Assembly: GCA_934338065.1 (NCBI GenBank)
Contig: CAKRGX010000003.1
Location: 97,613 to 161,612 of the forward strand
DNA length: 64,000 nucleotides
Source of the DNA: an uncultured Eubacterium sp.
Lineage (GTDB): Bacteria > Bacillota > Clostridia > Lachnospirales > Lachnospiraceae
Direction of reading: 5' to 3'
The notes beneath the pieces were generated by a model. It ran no database searches, was not told where the DNA came from, and worked only from the letters and a program-made list of their open reading frames with translations. The first letter of the stretch is position 1. Each line of letters begins with the position of its first letter. Positions 17,756 through 26,380 of the stretch are shown here, piece after piece. A program made the position numbers and the translations under genes.

Positions 17756-18868
17756 CTAGTTTGTAATTGTTTCCTGTGTCTCTTTATCAAACAAATGAAG
17801 CTTAGAACCATCAATAGCCAATTTGATCGTATCACCAGGACGAGCTGTTGTACGAGGATTTACACGTACTGTAATATCAAATGTCTCTACCGTAAAGTAC
17901 AAGAACACTTCAGCACCAAGCATCTCATATACTTTAACAGTTGCCTCAAAAGCAGTGTCAGGAGAATTGCTGATGAACATCTCTTCATCTTTGATATCTT
18001 CCGGACGGATACCAAAAGTAACTGTCTTATCTTCATATCCACCATCAATCAGCTTCTTAGCTTTGTTTTCCGGTACTTTAATAGAATTCGAACCGAACAT
18101 CAGAAGAACATCAGAACCAGATACAACAACTTTGGCATCGATGAAGTTCATCTGAGGAGAACCAATAAATCCTGCTACAAACAGATTGTTTGGCTTCATA
18201 TACAAATCCAATGGAGAATCAACCTGCTGTACAACACCATCTTTCATAACAACGATACGAGTACCAAGAGTCAACGCCTCTGTCTGGTCATGTGTTACAT
18301 AGATAATCGTACTTTCCAGTCTCTGATGTAATTTAGAAATCTCGATACGCATCTGAACACGAAGTTTTGCATCCAGGTTGGAAAGAGGCTCATCCATCAG
18401 GAATACCTTAGGATCACGAACGATTGCACGACCCATGGCAACACGCTGTCTCTGACCACCAGACAAAGCCTTTGGCTTACGATCAAGCAAATGCTCAATG
18501 TCAAGAATCTTTGCTGCCTCATGTACAAGTCGATCAATCTGATCTTTTGGTACTTTTCTTAATTTCAAACCGAATGCCATATTGTCATATACAGACATAT
18601 GTGGATACAACGCATAGTTCTGGAATACCATCGCAATATCACGGTCTTTTGGCTCCACATCATTTACCAACTTGTCTCCGATCCATAACTCACCACTGGA
18701 AATCTCTTCCAAACCGGCAATCATACGAAGTGTTGTAGATTTACCACAACCGGATGGTCCTACAAAGATGATAAACTCTTTATCTTCAATCTCTAAGTTA
18801 AAATCCTTTACGGCATGGAAACCGTTTGGATAGATTTTATTGATGTTTTTTAATGATAAACTTGCCAT
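17756..18868 (-). CDS. msmX: Multiple-sugar ABC transporter ATP-binding protein (MsmX/UgpC type)
   Basis: This cytoplasmic ATPase is of the kind shared by several sugar importers. Walker A GPSGCGKSTTLR, signature LSGGQRQRVAMGRA, Walker B FLMDEPLSNLD and the H-loop YVTHDQTEA are complete, and a C-terminal TOBE/OB regulatory region (about 240-365) follows. At 370 residues it is the usual size for MsmX/UgpC. No permease or binding-protein gene is adjacent, consistent with a stand-alone ATPase serving transporters elsewhere. GGAGG lies 9 nt before the ATG. Confidence 0.93.
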   Translation of the reverse strand: MASLSLKNINKIYPNGFHAVKDFNLEIEDKEFIIFVGPSGCGKSTTLRMIAGLEEISSGELWIGDKLVNDVEPKDRDIAMVFQNYALYPHMSVYDNMAFGLKLRKVPKDQIDRLVHEAAKILDIEHLLDRKPKALSGGQRQRVAMGRAIVRDPKVFLMDEPLSNLDAKLRVQMRIEISKLHQRLESTIIYVTHDQTEALTLGTRIVVMKDGVVQQVDSPLDLYMKPNNLFVAGFIGSPQMNFIDAKVVVSGSDVLLMFGSNSIKVPENKAKKLIDGGYEDKTVTFGIRPEDIKDEEMFISNSPDTAFEATVKVYEMLGAEVFLYFTVETFDITVRVNPRTTARPGDTIKLAIDGSKLHLFDKETQETITN

Positions 18869-19015
18869 TTTTCTTATTCCTCCTGGGATTTCATATTTAG
18901 TGTCTCAAATATCTATTTGATACTATACACCAATTTTCGCAAAAACACCATATTCAAAATACACAAATCATTTTACATGTTTTCGTATAATTTGCACATA
19001 GAACTTAACATTTTT

Positions 19016-19867
19016 TTACATTTGGTTCTCCCCAAAACCCTCTCCCATGACCTCTCTGGCATCCGCAATAATAACAAAAGCCCTTTCATCCACTTCTTTT
19101 ATCAGTTTGACCAGAGCAACTGCTTCCCTGCGTGAAATGACACACATCAGAACTTGTTTTTCTTTTCCGGAATACATGCCACTGCCTTTCAGGGCAGTTA
19201 CCCCCCGCTGAAGTTTTTCCATTACAAGCTGGGCGATCTGCTGTGATTTATCGGAAATAACATACAATACTTTCGCATATCTCATACCAGCCGTTACACC
19301 ATCCATGATCTTGGAAGTAACAAAAACCGCAACCATCGCATAAAGTGCTGTCCGGATACCGAAAAGAACCATCCCTGCCACAACAATGATACCATCTATA
19401 ATTCCCAGCAGATTAGGAATTCTTACAATCGGAAACAATGGATGAAGCAGGTTACTCAGCAGATCGGTTCCTCCCGTTGTACTTCCCGTACTAAAAACAA
19501 GTCCCAGCCCTGTCCCCTGCAGTGCCCCGCCAAGCAGGGCAGCCATCACATAATCTTTATCTGCCACGGAAATAACCGGCAGTACTGCCAGCCACAGGGA
19601 AAAGGAGAGCATGGCATAAAGTGATTGAACAAGGAAAACACGTCCATGCCTTTTTTTTGCCAAAAGGAAAAGCGGTACATTAAGAATAAGCATGACGCTC
19701 CATATTGGTATTCCAAACATAGCATGCAGGATAATCCCTACACCAGAAAACCCTCCCGTTACCATTGACAGCGGCTCATAAATAAAATTAGTTCCCAATG
19801 CCATAAGAAAAGTTCCTATTGTGATAACACCATAGGAACACACTAGTTTCTTCCATATGATGGACAT
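19016..19867 (-). CDS. YitT-family membrane protein (DUF161/DUF2179)
   Basis: The protein has five to six TM segments in the N-terminal two thirds (YGVITIGTFLMALGTNFIYE and onward, with SGVGIILHAMFGIPIW), then a cytosolic DUF2179 domain (about 215-280) with GVTALKGSGMYSGKEKQVLM. The function of the family is unknown; it is common in Firmicutes. The ATG at 19867 is favoured since GGAG lies 6 nt before it. The TagA-like gene ends 64 nt upstream. Confidence 0.9.
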   Translation of the reverse strand: MSIIWKKLVCSYGVITIGTFLMALGTNFIYEPLSMVTGGFSGVGIILHAMFGIPIWSVMLILNVPLFLLAKKRHGRVFLVQSLYAMLSFSLWLAVLPVISVADKDYVMAALLGGALQGTGLGLVFSTGSTTGGTDLLSNLLHPLFPIVRIPNLLGIIDGIIVVAGMVLFGIRTALYAMVAVFVTSKIMDGVTAGMRYAKVLYVISDKSQQIAQLVMEKLQRGVTALKGSGMYSGKEKQVLMCVISRREAVALVKLIKEVDERAFVIIADAREVMGEGFGENQM

Positions 19868-19930
19868 TACAATCTCCGTTCCGAAGCGATTGTAACCGGT
19901 CAACTCATAAAATACAAAGGAAAACGCCCG

Positions 19931-20668
19931 TTACTTTCTAAACTTCTTTTTTGTATTATAATCGTCCATTTTTCTGTTAAATATACGTTTTCTAAACGAA
20001 TGTGAATAAGGGATTCTGACAAACCACTGATAAACCTTTGCCAGATGTGCTTTTCTTACCCAGGATGGTACATGAATGTTTTCTTTCATAATAAGAGGCA
20101 TAATGCTTCCTATCACCAGACAAATCCTGGCATTGATTTTTGTCCGGTTATGTTCAAGCCATTCCTCCTGTTCCGTACTCGCCATTGATAACAAGATTAC
20201 ATCCGGAACATTCGTATTGATATCATTAATCAGTGCTTCTTCTGTCACATCACCATCCGCTGCATATACGCCCAAAATCTGCTTCTTCGGAAAATGTCTG
20301 GTCAGATATTGATATAACACTTTTACCTCTTTCGCATTACGCGCCACTACATAAAACGTTTTTTCTTCCAGCTGCAGAGAGGGAAGTATTTCCCGTAACG
20401 CATGGTAATCAACAACCATTCCTCCTGTTTCCAGTACATCTACATGATGAGCCGTGAGTATTGCCTTTTCTCCCGGCAGCACAAGATCTGCCTGTTTCAG
20501 TGTGGTCTGTACCAGTTCATTTTTATCATACTCGTCAACATAATCTAAGGATATCATATGTACAATATTCAGATAATCATTATTCAGAAATTCCTGCAAT
20601 TCTTTTAGACAGGTTTCCTGGGTCAGAAGATCTACCTCTATATCCATGATTTTTACTCTGGTTCCCAT
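19931..20668 (-). CDS. Atypical WecB/TagA/CpsF-family protein
   Basis: The overall fold pattern of WecG/TagA glycosyltransferases is visible: NIVHMISLDYVD near the N-terminus, ADLVLPGEKAIL, then FYVVARNAKEVKVLYQYL and PDVILLSMASTEQEEWLEH. In active members the second motif normally reads PDG with a catalytic Asp and the first has T-x-N; here they are PGE and S-L-D, so activity is doubtful. A lysine/arginine-rich C-terminal tail resembles the membrane-binding appendage of TagA. The ATG at 20668 has GGAG 6 nt upstream. It is followed by yitT and preceded by a LytR_C protein gene, also envelope-linked. Confidence 0.72.
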   Translation of the reverse strand: MGTRVKIMDIEVDLLTQETCLKELQEFLNNDYLNIVHMISLDYVDEYDKNELVQTTLKQADLVLPGEKAILTAHHVDVLETGGMVVDYHALREILPSLQLEEKTFYVVARNAKEVKVLYQYLTRHFPKKQILGVYAADGDVTEEALINDINTNVPDVILLSMASTEQEEWLEHNRTKINARICLVIGSIMPLIMKENIHVPSWVRKAHLAKVYQWFVRIPYSHSFRKRIFNRKMDDYNTKKKFRK

Positions 20669-20722
20669 ATCCAACTCCATTCCGGATCATCTTAGCTACC
20701 TAAATTACCAATCATCCATTCC

Positions 20723-21844
20723 TTACAAACTGTCTTTCGTTCCTAACACAATCTCAACATCTGCTCCGCTGCTCAGATCCGATGTAGTCTCGATTCTGGC
20801 ATCGTTAAAAAATTTTTGAAAAGCAGTTCCATCATTTTTCTTCTGTACGTATATCACCGTTGTCGTCCGCACATCACCCGCAGCATTTCCAACGCCTTTT
20901 ACCGTATACCCTGCCTCCTGCATTTTTTGCTGATATTTTGCAGCCAGTCCTGTTATCTTACTTCCATTATAGATAAATACGGTTTTCTTTGCAGCACCGG
21001 CTGCCAAAGAAGCGCTTGCTGTTTCCTTCACCTGCGGCACCTTGTAAGCTCGTTTTTCCCATATTCCATTTATAAAATCAGAACTTTTTTCTTTATCAAT
21101 TTTAAAGGCTTCCGAACCTTTTGAACCACGAATCCGGTATGTGCGAATCAAACTCCGTTCCACATGAACGAGATCCTTTGCATAATGCTGTTTTTGTGAT
21201 AATGTGATATTACTTATTAGTGTATCCCATTTTTCATCAATAAAATCATTCATATCCTCTTCATCTTTACATTGTGAAGCTGCATCCAATAATTTTTTCG
21301 CCGGGCAATAGATTAATTTTTTCGCCTTTTCTTTTTCAAAATATTGATTAAAATCGGCAGCCTTCATCGCAGTAAAATAGCCAATATCCGCTTTGAGCTC
21401 TTCCTGCAGGATCATGATACCATATTCATATTTTACATCGCCCGAAAAATATTTATACAGATCGGACATCTTTATTACCTGTGGTAGTTTTCCCGCCGTC
21501 TGCAATAATTCTTTATATTTTGATGCTGATATCGTAATCTGTGTATCAGCCGGAATCGTAACATACGTCATGTTCTTTGTATTGCTGTCAAATAGTTCAA
21601 GCACCATAGCTTCTACTTTGCCATTCTTCTCATTATAGCTGTAGATCAGGTTGCTTGACTCATTTCCGGTATTGATATCAACTACATGTTCATATTGTGT
21701 ACTTCTCTCAGTTCTTGCCGTCTGTTTTAAAAACAGCATGGTCAGATAATAACTCAGCACACCCACACCAAGCAATAGCAGGATGATTCCTATTGTTTTA
21801 AAAAAATTGATCAGAATAATCTGTGCAACACTTCGATTTTTCAT
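20723..21844 (-). CDS. Membrane-anchored LytR_C-domain (LCP-related) protein
   Basis: One N-terminal TM (about 10-38) precedes an extracytoplasmic region of about 330 residues. Residues about 45-260 resemble a divergent LytR-CpsA-Psr domain, without the usual catalytic arginines that I can point to. The C-terminal part (TVFIYNGSKITGLAAKYQQK, then GYTVKGVGNAAG) is a LytR_C domain. LCP proteins attach glycopolymers to peptidoglycan; this one may be a non-catalytic relative. The ATG at 21844 has GGGG 6 nt upstream. It is divergent from the SDR gene. Confidence 0.72.
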   Translation of the reverse strand: MKNRSVAQIILINFFKTIGIILLLLGVGVLSYYLTMLFLKQTARTERSTQYEHVVDINTGNESSNLIYSYNEKNGKVEAMVLELFDSNTKNMTYVTIPADTQITISASKYKELLQTAGKLPQVIKMSDLYKYFSGDVKYEYGIMILQEELKADIGYFTAMKAADFNQYFEKEKAKKLIYCPAKKLLDAASQCKDEEDMNDFIDEKWDTLISNITLSQKQHYAKDLVHVERSLIRTYRIRGSKGSEAFKIDKEKSSDFINGIWEKRAYKVPQVKETASASLAAGAAKKTVFIYNGSKITGLAAKYQQKMQEAGYTVKGVGNAAGDVRTTTVIYVQKKNDGTAFQKFFNDARIETTSDLSSGADVEIVLGTKDSL

Positions 21845-21971
21845 ACTTATCCCCATTCCGCAGCGACCTGCCACATCATTCATTTTTCACACTATGGAAC
21901 ATAATATAACACATAGATATCAAATATTATATCAGAAATGGAAAGAATATACAATGATTTCATTTTGCTTG

Positions 21972-21998
21972 TTGAAAAGCCATCACACTTATTATAAA
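21972..21998 (+). promoter_or_regulatory. Possible promoter of the SDR gene
   Basis: TTGAAA (21972-21977) and TATAAA (21993-21998) are 15 nt apart, upstream of a GC-rich hairpin (about 22016-22041, GGGG...CCCC) and the ribosome site of the SDR gene. The spacing is shorter than ideal. Confidence 0.35.
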
Positions 21999-22065
21999 AT
22001 GTCCTTATATAAAAAGGGGCGGCTGAGAACTGCTCCCCCCATATGAGAATTAAAGGAGGAAGGAA

Positions 22066-22809
22066 ATGACAGCAAAGACAGCAATTGTTACCGGGGCATC
22101 CGGAGATATCGGTGGTGCCATTACCAGACGCCTGTGTATAGAAGGATACCGTCTGGTTCTGATTGGCAATCGCTCTACCGATCGTTTAGAGGAACTAACT
22201 AAAGAATGTCTGACAATACCCGTTCAATCTGAGCAGACGATACTATCGCTTTCTGGTGATTTAGGAAATCCCGAGACCGTCGCAAAGATTTTTACAAAAG
22301 CAATCTCCTTTTTAGGTCACGTAGACATTTTGGTGAATTGCGCAGGAATATCTTATATAGGTCTTCTCACGGATATGACCAATACGGAATGGAATACTAT
22401 CTTACAAACCAACCTTTCTTCAGTATTTTACTGTTGTCGTTCTGTGATTCCTCCGATGGTTCATAAAAAGTCAGGACGCATCCTCAACATCTCCTCTGTC
22501 TGGGGTTCTGTTGGTGCCTCCTGCGAAGCAGCCTACTCAGCAACAAAAGGTGCCATCCACAGCCTGACAAAAAGTCTGGCCAAGGAACTGGCACCTAGTA
22601 ATATTGCGGTCAACGTCCTTTCCTGTGGTATGATCGACACAAAAATGAACCACTGCTTCACAGCAGATGAAATTCGTGATATCTGTGACGAAATACCTGC
22701 GGGCCGGATGGGAACACCTGCCGAAGTTGCCGAAGCAGCCATACTCCTATTACAAGCTCCCGTTTATCTCACAGGACAGATCGTAACGATTGATGGCGGA
22801 TGGTGTTGA
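22066..22809 (+). CDS. Short-chain dehydrogenase/reductase (FabG/YmfI-like)
   Basis: This classical SDR has a cofactor motif TGASGDIGG (about 9-17), NCAG at 91-94, the Asn116 region and the catalytic Ser143/Tyr157/Lys161 (ISSVWGS, YSATK). The C-terminal TGQIVTIDGGW is FabG-like. Candidates are 3-oxoacyl-ACP reductase or the YmfI-type EF-P 5-aminopentanone reductase; it is not in a fatty-acid operon, which slightly favours the second. GGAGG lies about 7 nt before the ATG. It converges on mnmA with a 9-nt gap between stop codons. Confidence 0.85.
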   Translation: MTAKTAIVTGASGDIGGAITRRLCIEGYRLVLIGNRSTDRLEELTKECLTIPVQSEQTILSLSGDLGNPETVAKIFTKAISFLGHVDILVNCAGISYIGLLTDMTNTEWNTILQTNLSSVFYCCRSVIPPMVHKKSGRILNISSVWGSVGASCEAAYSATKGAIHSLTKSLAKELAPSNIAVNVLSCGMIDTKMNHCFTADEIRDICDEIPAGRMGTPAEVAEAAILLLQAPVYLTGQIVTIDGGWC

Positions 22810-22818
22810 TTACTGCTT

Positions 22819-23901
22819 CTAGCCAACAATCGTCCCACCGCCCAGTACATAATCTTTATCATATAATACAACTGCCTGTCCCGGGGTGACAGCACGGACA
22901 GGATCTGGAAATGTTAATGAAAACCAGTCTTCACCAACGTCAGACACGATAGCCCTTGCCCCACGGTCATTATAACGGATCTTTGCCGTCACTTCCTGAC
23001 CGGTATCCAAATGATCAACCGCCATATAATTAACCAAATGAGCAGTAAGAGAATCGGCAAAAACGTCTTGTCCTTTTCCCAGCACGACCTCATTTGTCTG
23101 AGGACATATCTGTACAACAAACATCGGCTCTCCGAAAGCAATCCCCAGTCCCTTTCTCTGCCCGATCGTATAATGTCCGATACCTTTATGTCTCCCTAGA
23201 ACTTCTCCTGATACACTGACAAAATTCCCTGGTTCCTCTTTCTGTCCCGTTTCCTGCTCAATAAATCCCGCATAATCATTATCCGGCACAAAGCAGATTT
23301 CCTGACTATCCGGTTTATGCGCCACCTGTAAGCCAGCCTCTTCCGCTATTTCACGAACATGATGCTTGTCATACTCGCCAAGTGGAAACATTGTGTGCGA
23401 AAGCTGTTCCTGTGTAAGATTATAAAGTGCATAAGTCTGATCTTTTCCTTGTGCATCAGAACGGAGCAACGTATATCGTCCATTAGCAAGCTGTTTTATC
23501 TTGGCATAATGTCCGGTCGCTATATAATCCGCACCTATCGCAAGACTCTTTTGCAAGAGTGACTCCCATTTGACATAACGATTGCAGGCAATACATGGAT
23601 TTGGCGTTCTTCCCTCACGGTATTCCCTCACAAAATAGTCGATCACATTCTTTTGGAATTCTCTGCGAAAGTTCATAACATAATATGGGATATCCAATTG
23701 ACCTGCCACACGTCTTGCATCTTCTACTGCCGACAAACCACAACAGCCACCCTCTCGCTCCAATGTGCAGTTGTCCTCTTCCTGCCAGATCTGCATCGTT
23801 ACACCGATTACCTGATACCCCTGCTTTTTTAAAAGGCAGGCTGCCACGGAAGAATCAACTCCTCCTGACATGCCTACCACTACAGTTTTATTACTCCTCA
23901 T
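22819..23901 (-). CDS. mnmA: tRNA-specific 2-thiouridylase MnmA
   Basis: MnmA puts sulfur on U34 of Lys, Glu and Gln tRNAs. The PP-loop GMSGGVDSSVA is at 10-20, the catalytic cysteines lie in NPCIACNRYVKW (about 101-112) and SQEICFVPD, and KDQTYALYNL and GQRKGLGIAFG are characteristic. The length of 360 residues is normal. The start overlaps the end of nifU by 11 nt. The neighbours nifS and nifU supply the sulfur, so this is a compact sulfur-transfer operon. Confidence 0.96.
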   Translation of the reverse strand: MRSNKTVVVGMSGGVDSSVAACLLKKQGYQVIGVTMQIWQEEDNCTLEREGGCCGLSAVEDARRVAGQLDIPYYVMNFRREFQKNVIDYFVREYREGRTPNPCIACNRYVKWESLLQKSLAIGADYIATGHYAKIKQLANGRYTLLRSDAQGKDQTYALYNLTQEQLSHTMFPLGEYDKHHVREIAEEAGLQVAHKPDSQEICFVPDNDYAGFIEQETGQKEEPGNFVSVSGEVLGRHKGIGHYTIGQRKGLGIAFGEPMFVVQICPQTNEVVLGKGQDVFADSLTAHLVNYMAVDHLDTGQEVTAKIRYNDRGARAIVSDVGEDWFSLTFPDPVRAVTPGQAVVLYDKDYVLGGGTIVG

Positions 23902-24316
23902 CGTTTATGTCTGCCTTTGGCTTCTCCAATCCCTCAATCTTAATACCATTCTTTTCTGCATAATCCCAGAGAGCCGCATGAATGGCTTCCTCTGCAAGCA
24001 GCGAACAGTGAACCTTTACCGGTGGCAATCCATCCAAAGCCTCCATTACTGCTTTGTTTGTGACCTCCAGTGCCTCATATATGGTCTTTCCTTTTACAAG
24101 TTCTGTCGCCATACTGCTTGTCGCTACAGCAGCTCCACAGCCAAACGTCTTAAATTTACACTCTTTTATAATTTTTGTATCTTCATCAATATCAAGATAC
24201 ATTCTCATAATATCGCCGCACTTAGCATTGCCCACTGTGCCAACGCCACTGGCATTTTCAATTTCTCCTACATTTCTCGGGTTCGAAAAGTGATCCATTA
24301 CTTTTTCACTATACAT
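23891..24316 (-). CDS. nifU: Fe-S cluster scaffold protein NifU/IscU type
   Basis: This scaffold builds iron-sulfur clusters from sulfur delivered by NifS. The three cluster cysteines are in GNAKCGDIM, KFKTFGCGAAVA and KVHCSLLAEEAI. N-terminal MYSEKVMDHFSNPRNVGE is family-typical. It starts directly after nifS and overlaps mnmA. At 141 residues it is the short form without a C-terminal Nfu domain. Confidence 0.95.
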   Translation of the reverse strand: MYSEKVMDHFSNPRNVGEIENASGVGTVGNAKCGDIMRMYLDIDEDTKIIKECKFKTFGCGAAVATSSMATELVKGKTIYEALEVTNKAVMEALDGLPPVKVHCSLLAEEAIHAALWDYAEKNGIKIEGLEKPKADINDEE

Positions 24317-25510
24317 CTACTTTCCCTCGCTTTCTTTCTTCGTAAAGTCATCATATAATGGTGACATACTACGCAATCTCTCAACGATTATTTTCAAATT
24401 ATCTACCACATAATCAACATCTTCTATCGTTGTGTCTTCTGACAAAGTAAGACGCAGCGAACCATGTGCGATCTCATGTGGAAGTCCGATTGCCAACAAT
24501 ACATGTGATGGGTCAAGTGATCCTGATGTGCACGCAGAACCACTTGATGCACAGACTCCCTTCTGATCCAGCATAATGAGCAGGGATTCTCCCTCAATAA
24601 AACGGAAACATACATTCACATTATTTGGCAGACGTTTCTGGCGATGACCATTCACTTTTACGTATGGGATTTCCTTTTCAATTCTGGATATCAGATGATC
24701 TCTCACCGCTGACTCTTTTTCCATATTTTCTTCCATGTTTTCTACCGCCAGCCGGGCAGCCTCGCCCATTCCTATAATTCCCGGAACATTATGAGTTCCC
24801 GCACGGCGTGAGCGTTCTTGTGCACCACCATGAATGAACGGGCCGAATTTAACTCCGTTCCTCAAATACATAAAACCAATCCCCTTCGGACCATGAAATT
24901 TATGTCCGCTGGCACTCAGCATATCAATATTCATATCCTGCACATCAATTGGAACATGTCCAAATGCCTGCACAGCATCCGTGTGGAATAAAACACCATG
25001 TTTTTTTGCAATAGCACCAATTTCTTTGATTGGTTCAATCGTTCCAATCTCGTTATTGGCAAACATAACGGAAATCAATATTGTATCAGGGCGGATTGCT
25101 TTCTCCAGTTCGTCCGGAGATATAAGTCCGTCTTTATCAACATCCAGATATGTGATCTCATAGCCTCTTTTTTCTAACCAGTCTGTCGTATGGAGAACTG
25201 CATGATGTTCAATCTTTGTCGTTATAATATGTCTGCCTTTTTCCTGGCACATCTCGGCAGCCACCTTGATGGCCCAGTTATCCGCTTCACTTCCACCACC
25301 GGTAAAATATATTTCCGAAGACTGTTTAGCATTCAATGCCTTTGCAATCGTATCACGGGCGTTTTCTACTTCTTTTTTAGCCTTTCCCGCAAAGCTGTAC
25401 ACACTTGATGGATTACTATACACTTCCATAAAGTATGGTTTCATCGCGTCAAAAACTTCTTGTTTCACTGCTGTCGTGGCAGCATTATCTAAATATATCA
25501 ATTCACTCAT
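24317..25510 (-). CDS. nifS: Cysteine desulfurase NifS
   Basis: This PLP enzyme moves sulfur from cysteine to NifU and MnmA. The PLP lysine is in SASGHKFHGPKG, the persulfide cysteine in SSGSACTSGSLDPSHVL, and the N-terminal YLDNAATTAVKQEV is typical. The sequence runs 397 residues, normal for the family. The ATG has GAGG 7 nt upstream, and a near-consensus promoter lies about 70 nt further up. It is first in the nifS-nifU-mnmA operon. Confidence 0.95.
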   Translation of the reverse strand: MSELIYLDNAATTAVKQEVFDAMKPYFMEVYSNPSSVYSFAGKAKKEVENARDTIAKALNAKQSSEIYFTGGGSEADNWAIKVAAEMCQEKGRHIITTKIEHHAVLHTTDWLEKRGYEITYLDVDKDGLISPDELEKAIRPDTILISVMFANNEIGTIEPIKEIGAIAKKHGVLFHTDAVQAFGHVPIDVQDMNIDMLSASGHKFHGPKGIGFMYLRNGVKFGPFIHGGAQERSRRAGTHNVPGIIGMGEAARLAVENMEENMEKESAVRDHLISRIEKEIPYVKVNGHRQKRLPNNVNVCFRFIEGESLLIMLDQKGVCASSGSACTSGSLDPSHVLLAIGLPHEIAHGSLRLTLSEDTTIEDVDYVVDNLKIIVERLRSMSPLYDDFTKKESEGK

Positions 25511-25579
25511 AGAGCTTCCTCGCTTTCTATATCAGTTGCCATAAACCCTAGTTTTTTGATAGGATTTTATTCATGTATT

Positions 25580-25607
25580 ATTATAGCAAGTTTATATACA
25601 ATGTCAA
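25580..25607 (-). promoter_or_regulatory. Consensus sigma-A promoter of nifS-nifU-mnmA
   Basis: On the minus strand TTGACA (25607-25602) and TATAAT (25585-25580) are separated by 16 nt, and both hexamers match the consensus exactly. The -35 hexamer overlaps the stop codon of trmO (25604-25606). The 69-nt leader contains a small CCTA...TAGG inverted repeat around 25546-25562. Confidence 0.85.
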
Positions 25608-26281
25608 GTTTCGTCTTCCTTGATATCCACAACAGTCAGCACCCCATCAGCCACCACAAACCGTACCTCATATCCGGCAAAGTTCATTCCATAGATTCTG
25701 TCCGGATCATTATGATAAGCAGGCCGTGGATCATTTGCCAAAATCTCTAATAGTGTATTTTTCTTATCACGGGAAAGCTTATCAGGAAAACACAAATCCC
25801 CCTTTACAGTCAGACGATACCCGCTCACAGCAGCAGAATAGCTTCCCAAAGCATCTGGATGACTGTCAATGTGCGGTAAATACGGCTTAATATCATATAT
25901 CGGTGTACCATCCATCATATCCACACCTACCACACGCATCACCCAGCCCCATTCAGGATGTTTTTCCACACCCGTCAAACGCACAGAAGAAAGCCCAATA
26001 GGATTCGGCCGAAAAGGTGACCGCGTGGCAAACACGCCAACTCTCTCATTTCCTCCCAGTCTCGGAGGACGCACTGTCGGGGACCAGTTCTTACCGATAT
26101 TTTCTGAAAATTGCCACAAAATCCATAAATGAGAAAATTCCTCAATTCCACGCAGAGCATCTTTATTACGGTATTCCGGTTCAAAAACAATGGTTCCCAT
26201 TAGTCCCTCCACCAAACCGCTCTGCCGAGGAATTCCAAATTTTTCCTTAAAATCTGTATGAATATGTGCAATGATCTCCAT
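25604..26281 (-). CDS. trmO: tRNA (m6t6A37) methyltransferase TrmO (TsaA/YaeB family)
   Basis: TrmO methylates N6-threonylcarbamoyladenosine-37 in tRNA using SAM. The UPF0066 beta-barrel motifs are seen: IEEFSHLWILWQFSEN, NERVGVFATRSPFRPNPIGL followed by SSVRLTG, and DGTPIYDIKPYLPHID. The C-terminal region is also conserved in type, with ARPAYHNDP near 195. At 225 residues it is complete. GGAGG lies just upstream of the ATG. Confidence 0.92.
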   Translation of the reverse strand: MEIIAHIHTDFKEKFGIPRQSGLVEGLMGTIVFEPEYRNKDALRGIEEFSHLWILWQFSENIGKNWSPTVRPPRLGGNERVGVFATRSPFRPNPIGLSSVRLTGVEKHPEWGWVMRVVGVDMMDGTPIYDIKPYLPHIDSHPDALGSYSAAVSGYRLTVKGDLCFPDKLSRDKKNTLLEILANDPRPAYHNDPDRIYGMNFAGYEVRFVVADGVLTVVDIKEDET

Positions 26282-26320
26282 TCTCTCTCCTCCTCCGCAT
26301 CAAACGCTTTTGATAACAGA

Positions 26321-26352
26321 TTAGGGGGACCTCATTGTGAAGTCCCCCTTAA
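26321..26352 (-). terminator. Hairpin terminator after phosphoketolase
   Basis: The stem of TTAAGGGGGAC and GTCCCCCTAA is very stable, with a short internal mismatch and 7-nt loop. It lies about 29 nt after the phosphoketolase stop. The T-run on the minus side is weak but the stem is strong. Confidence 0.7.
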
Positions 26353-26380
26353 TCGATTTATTTCATTTTGAGCGAAATAC

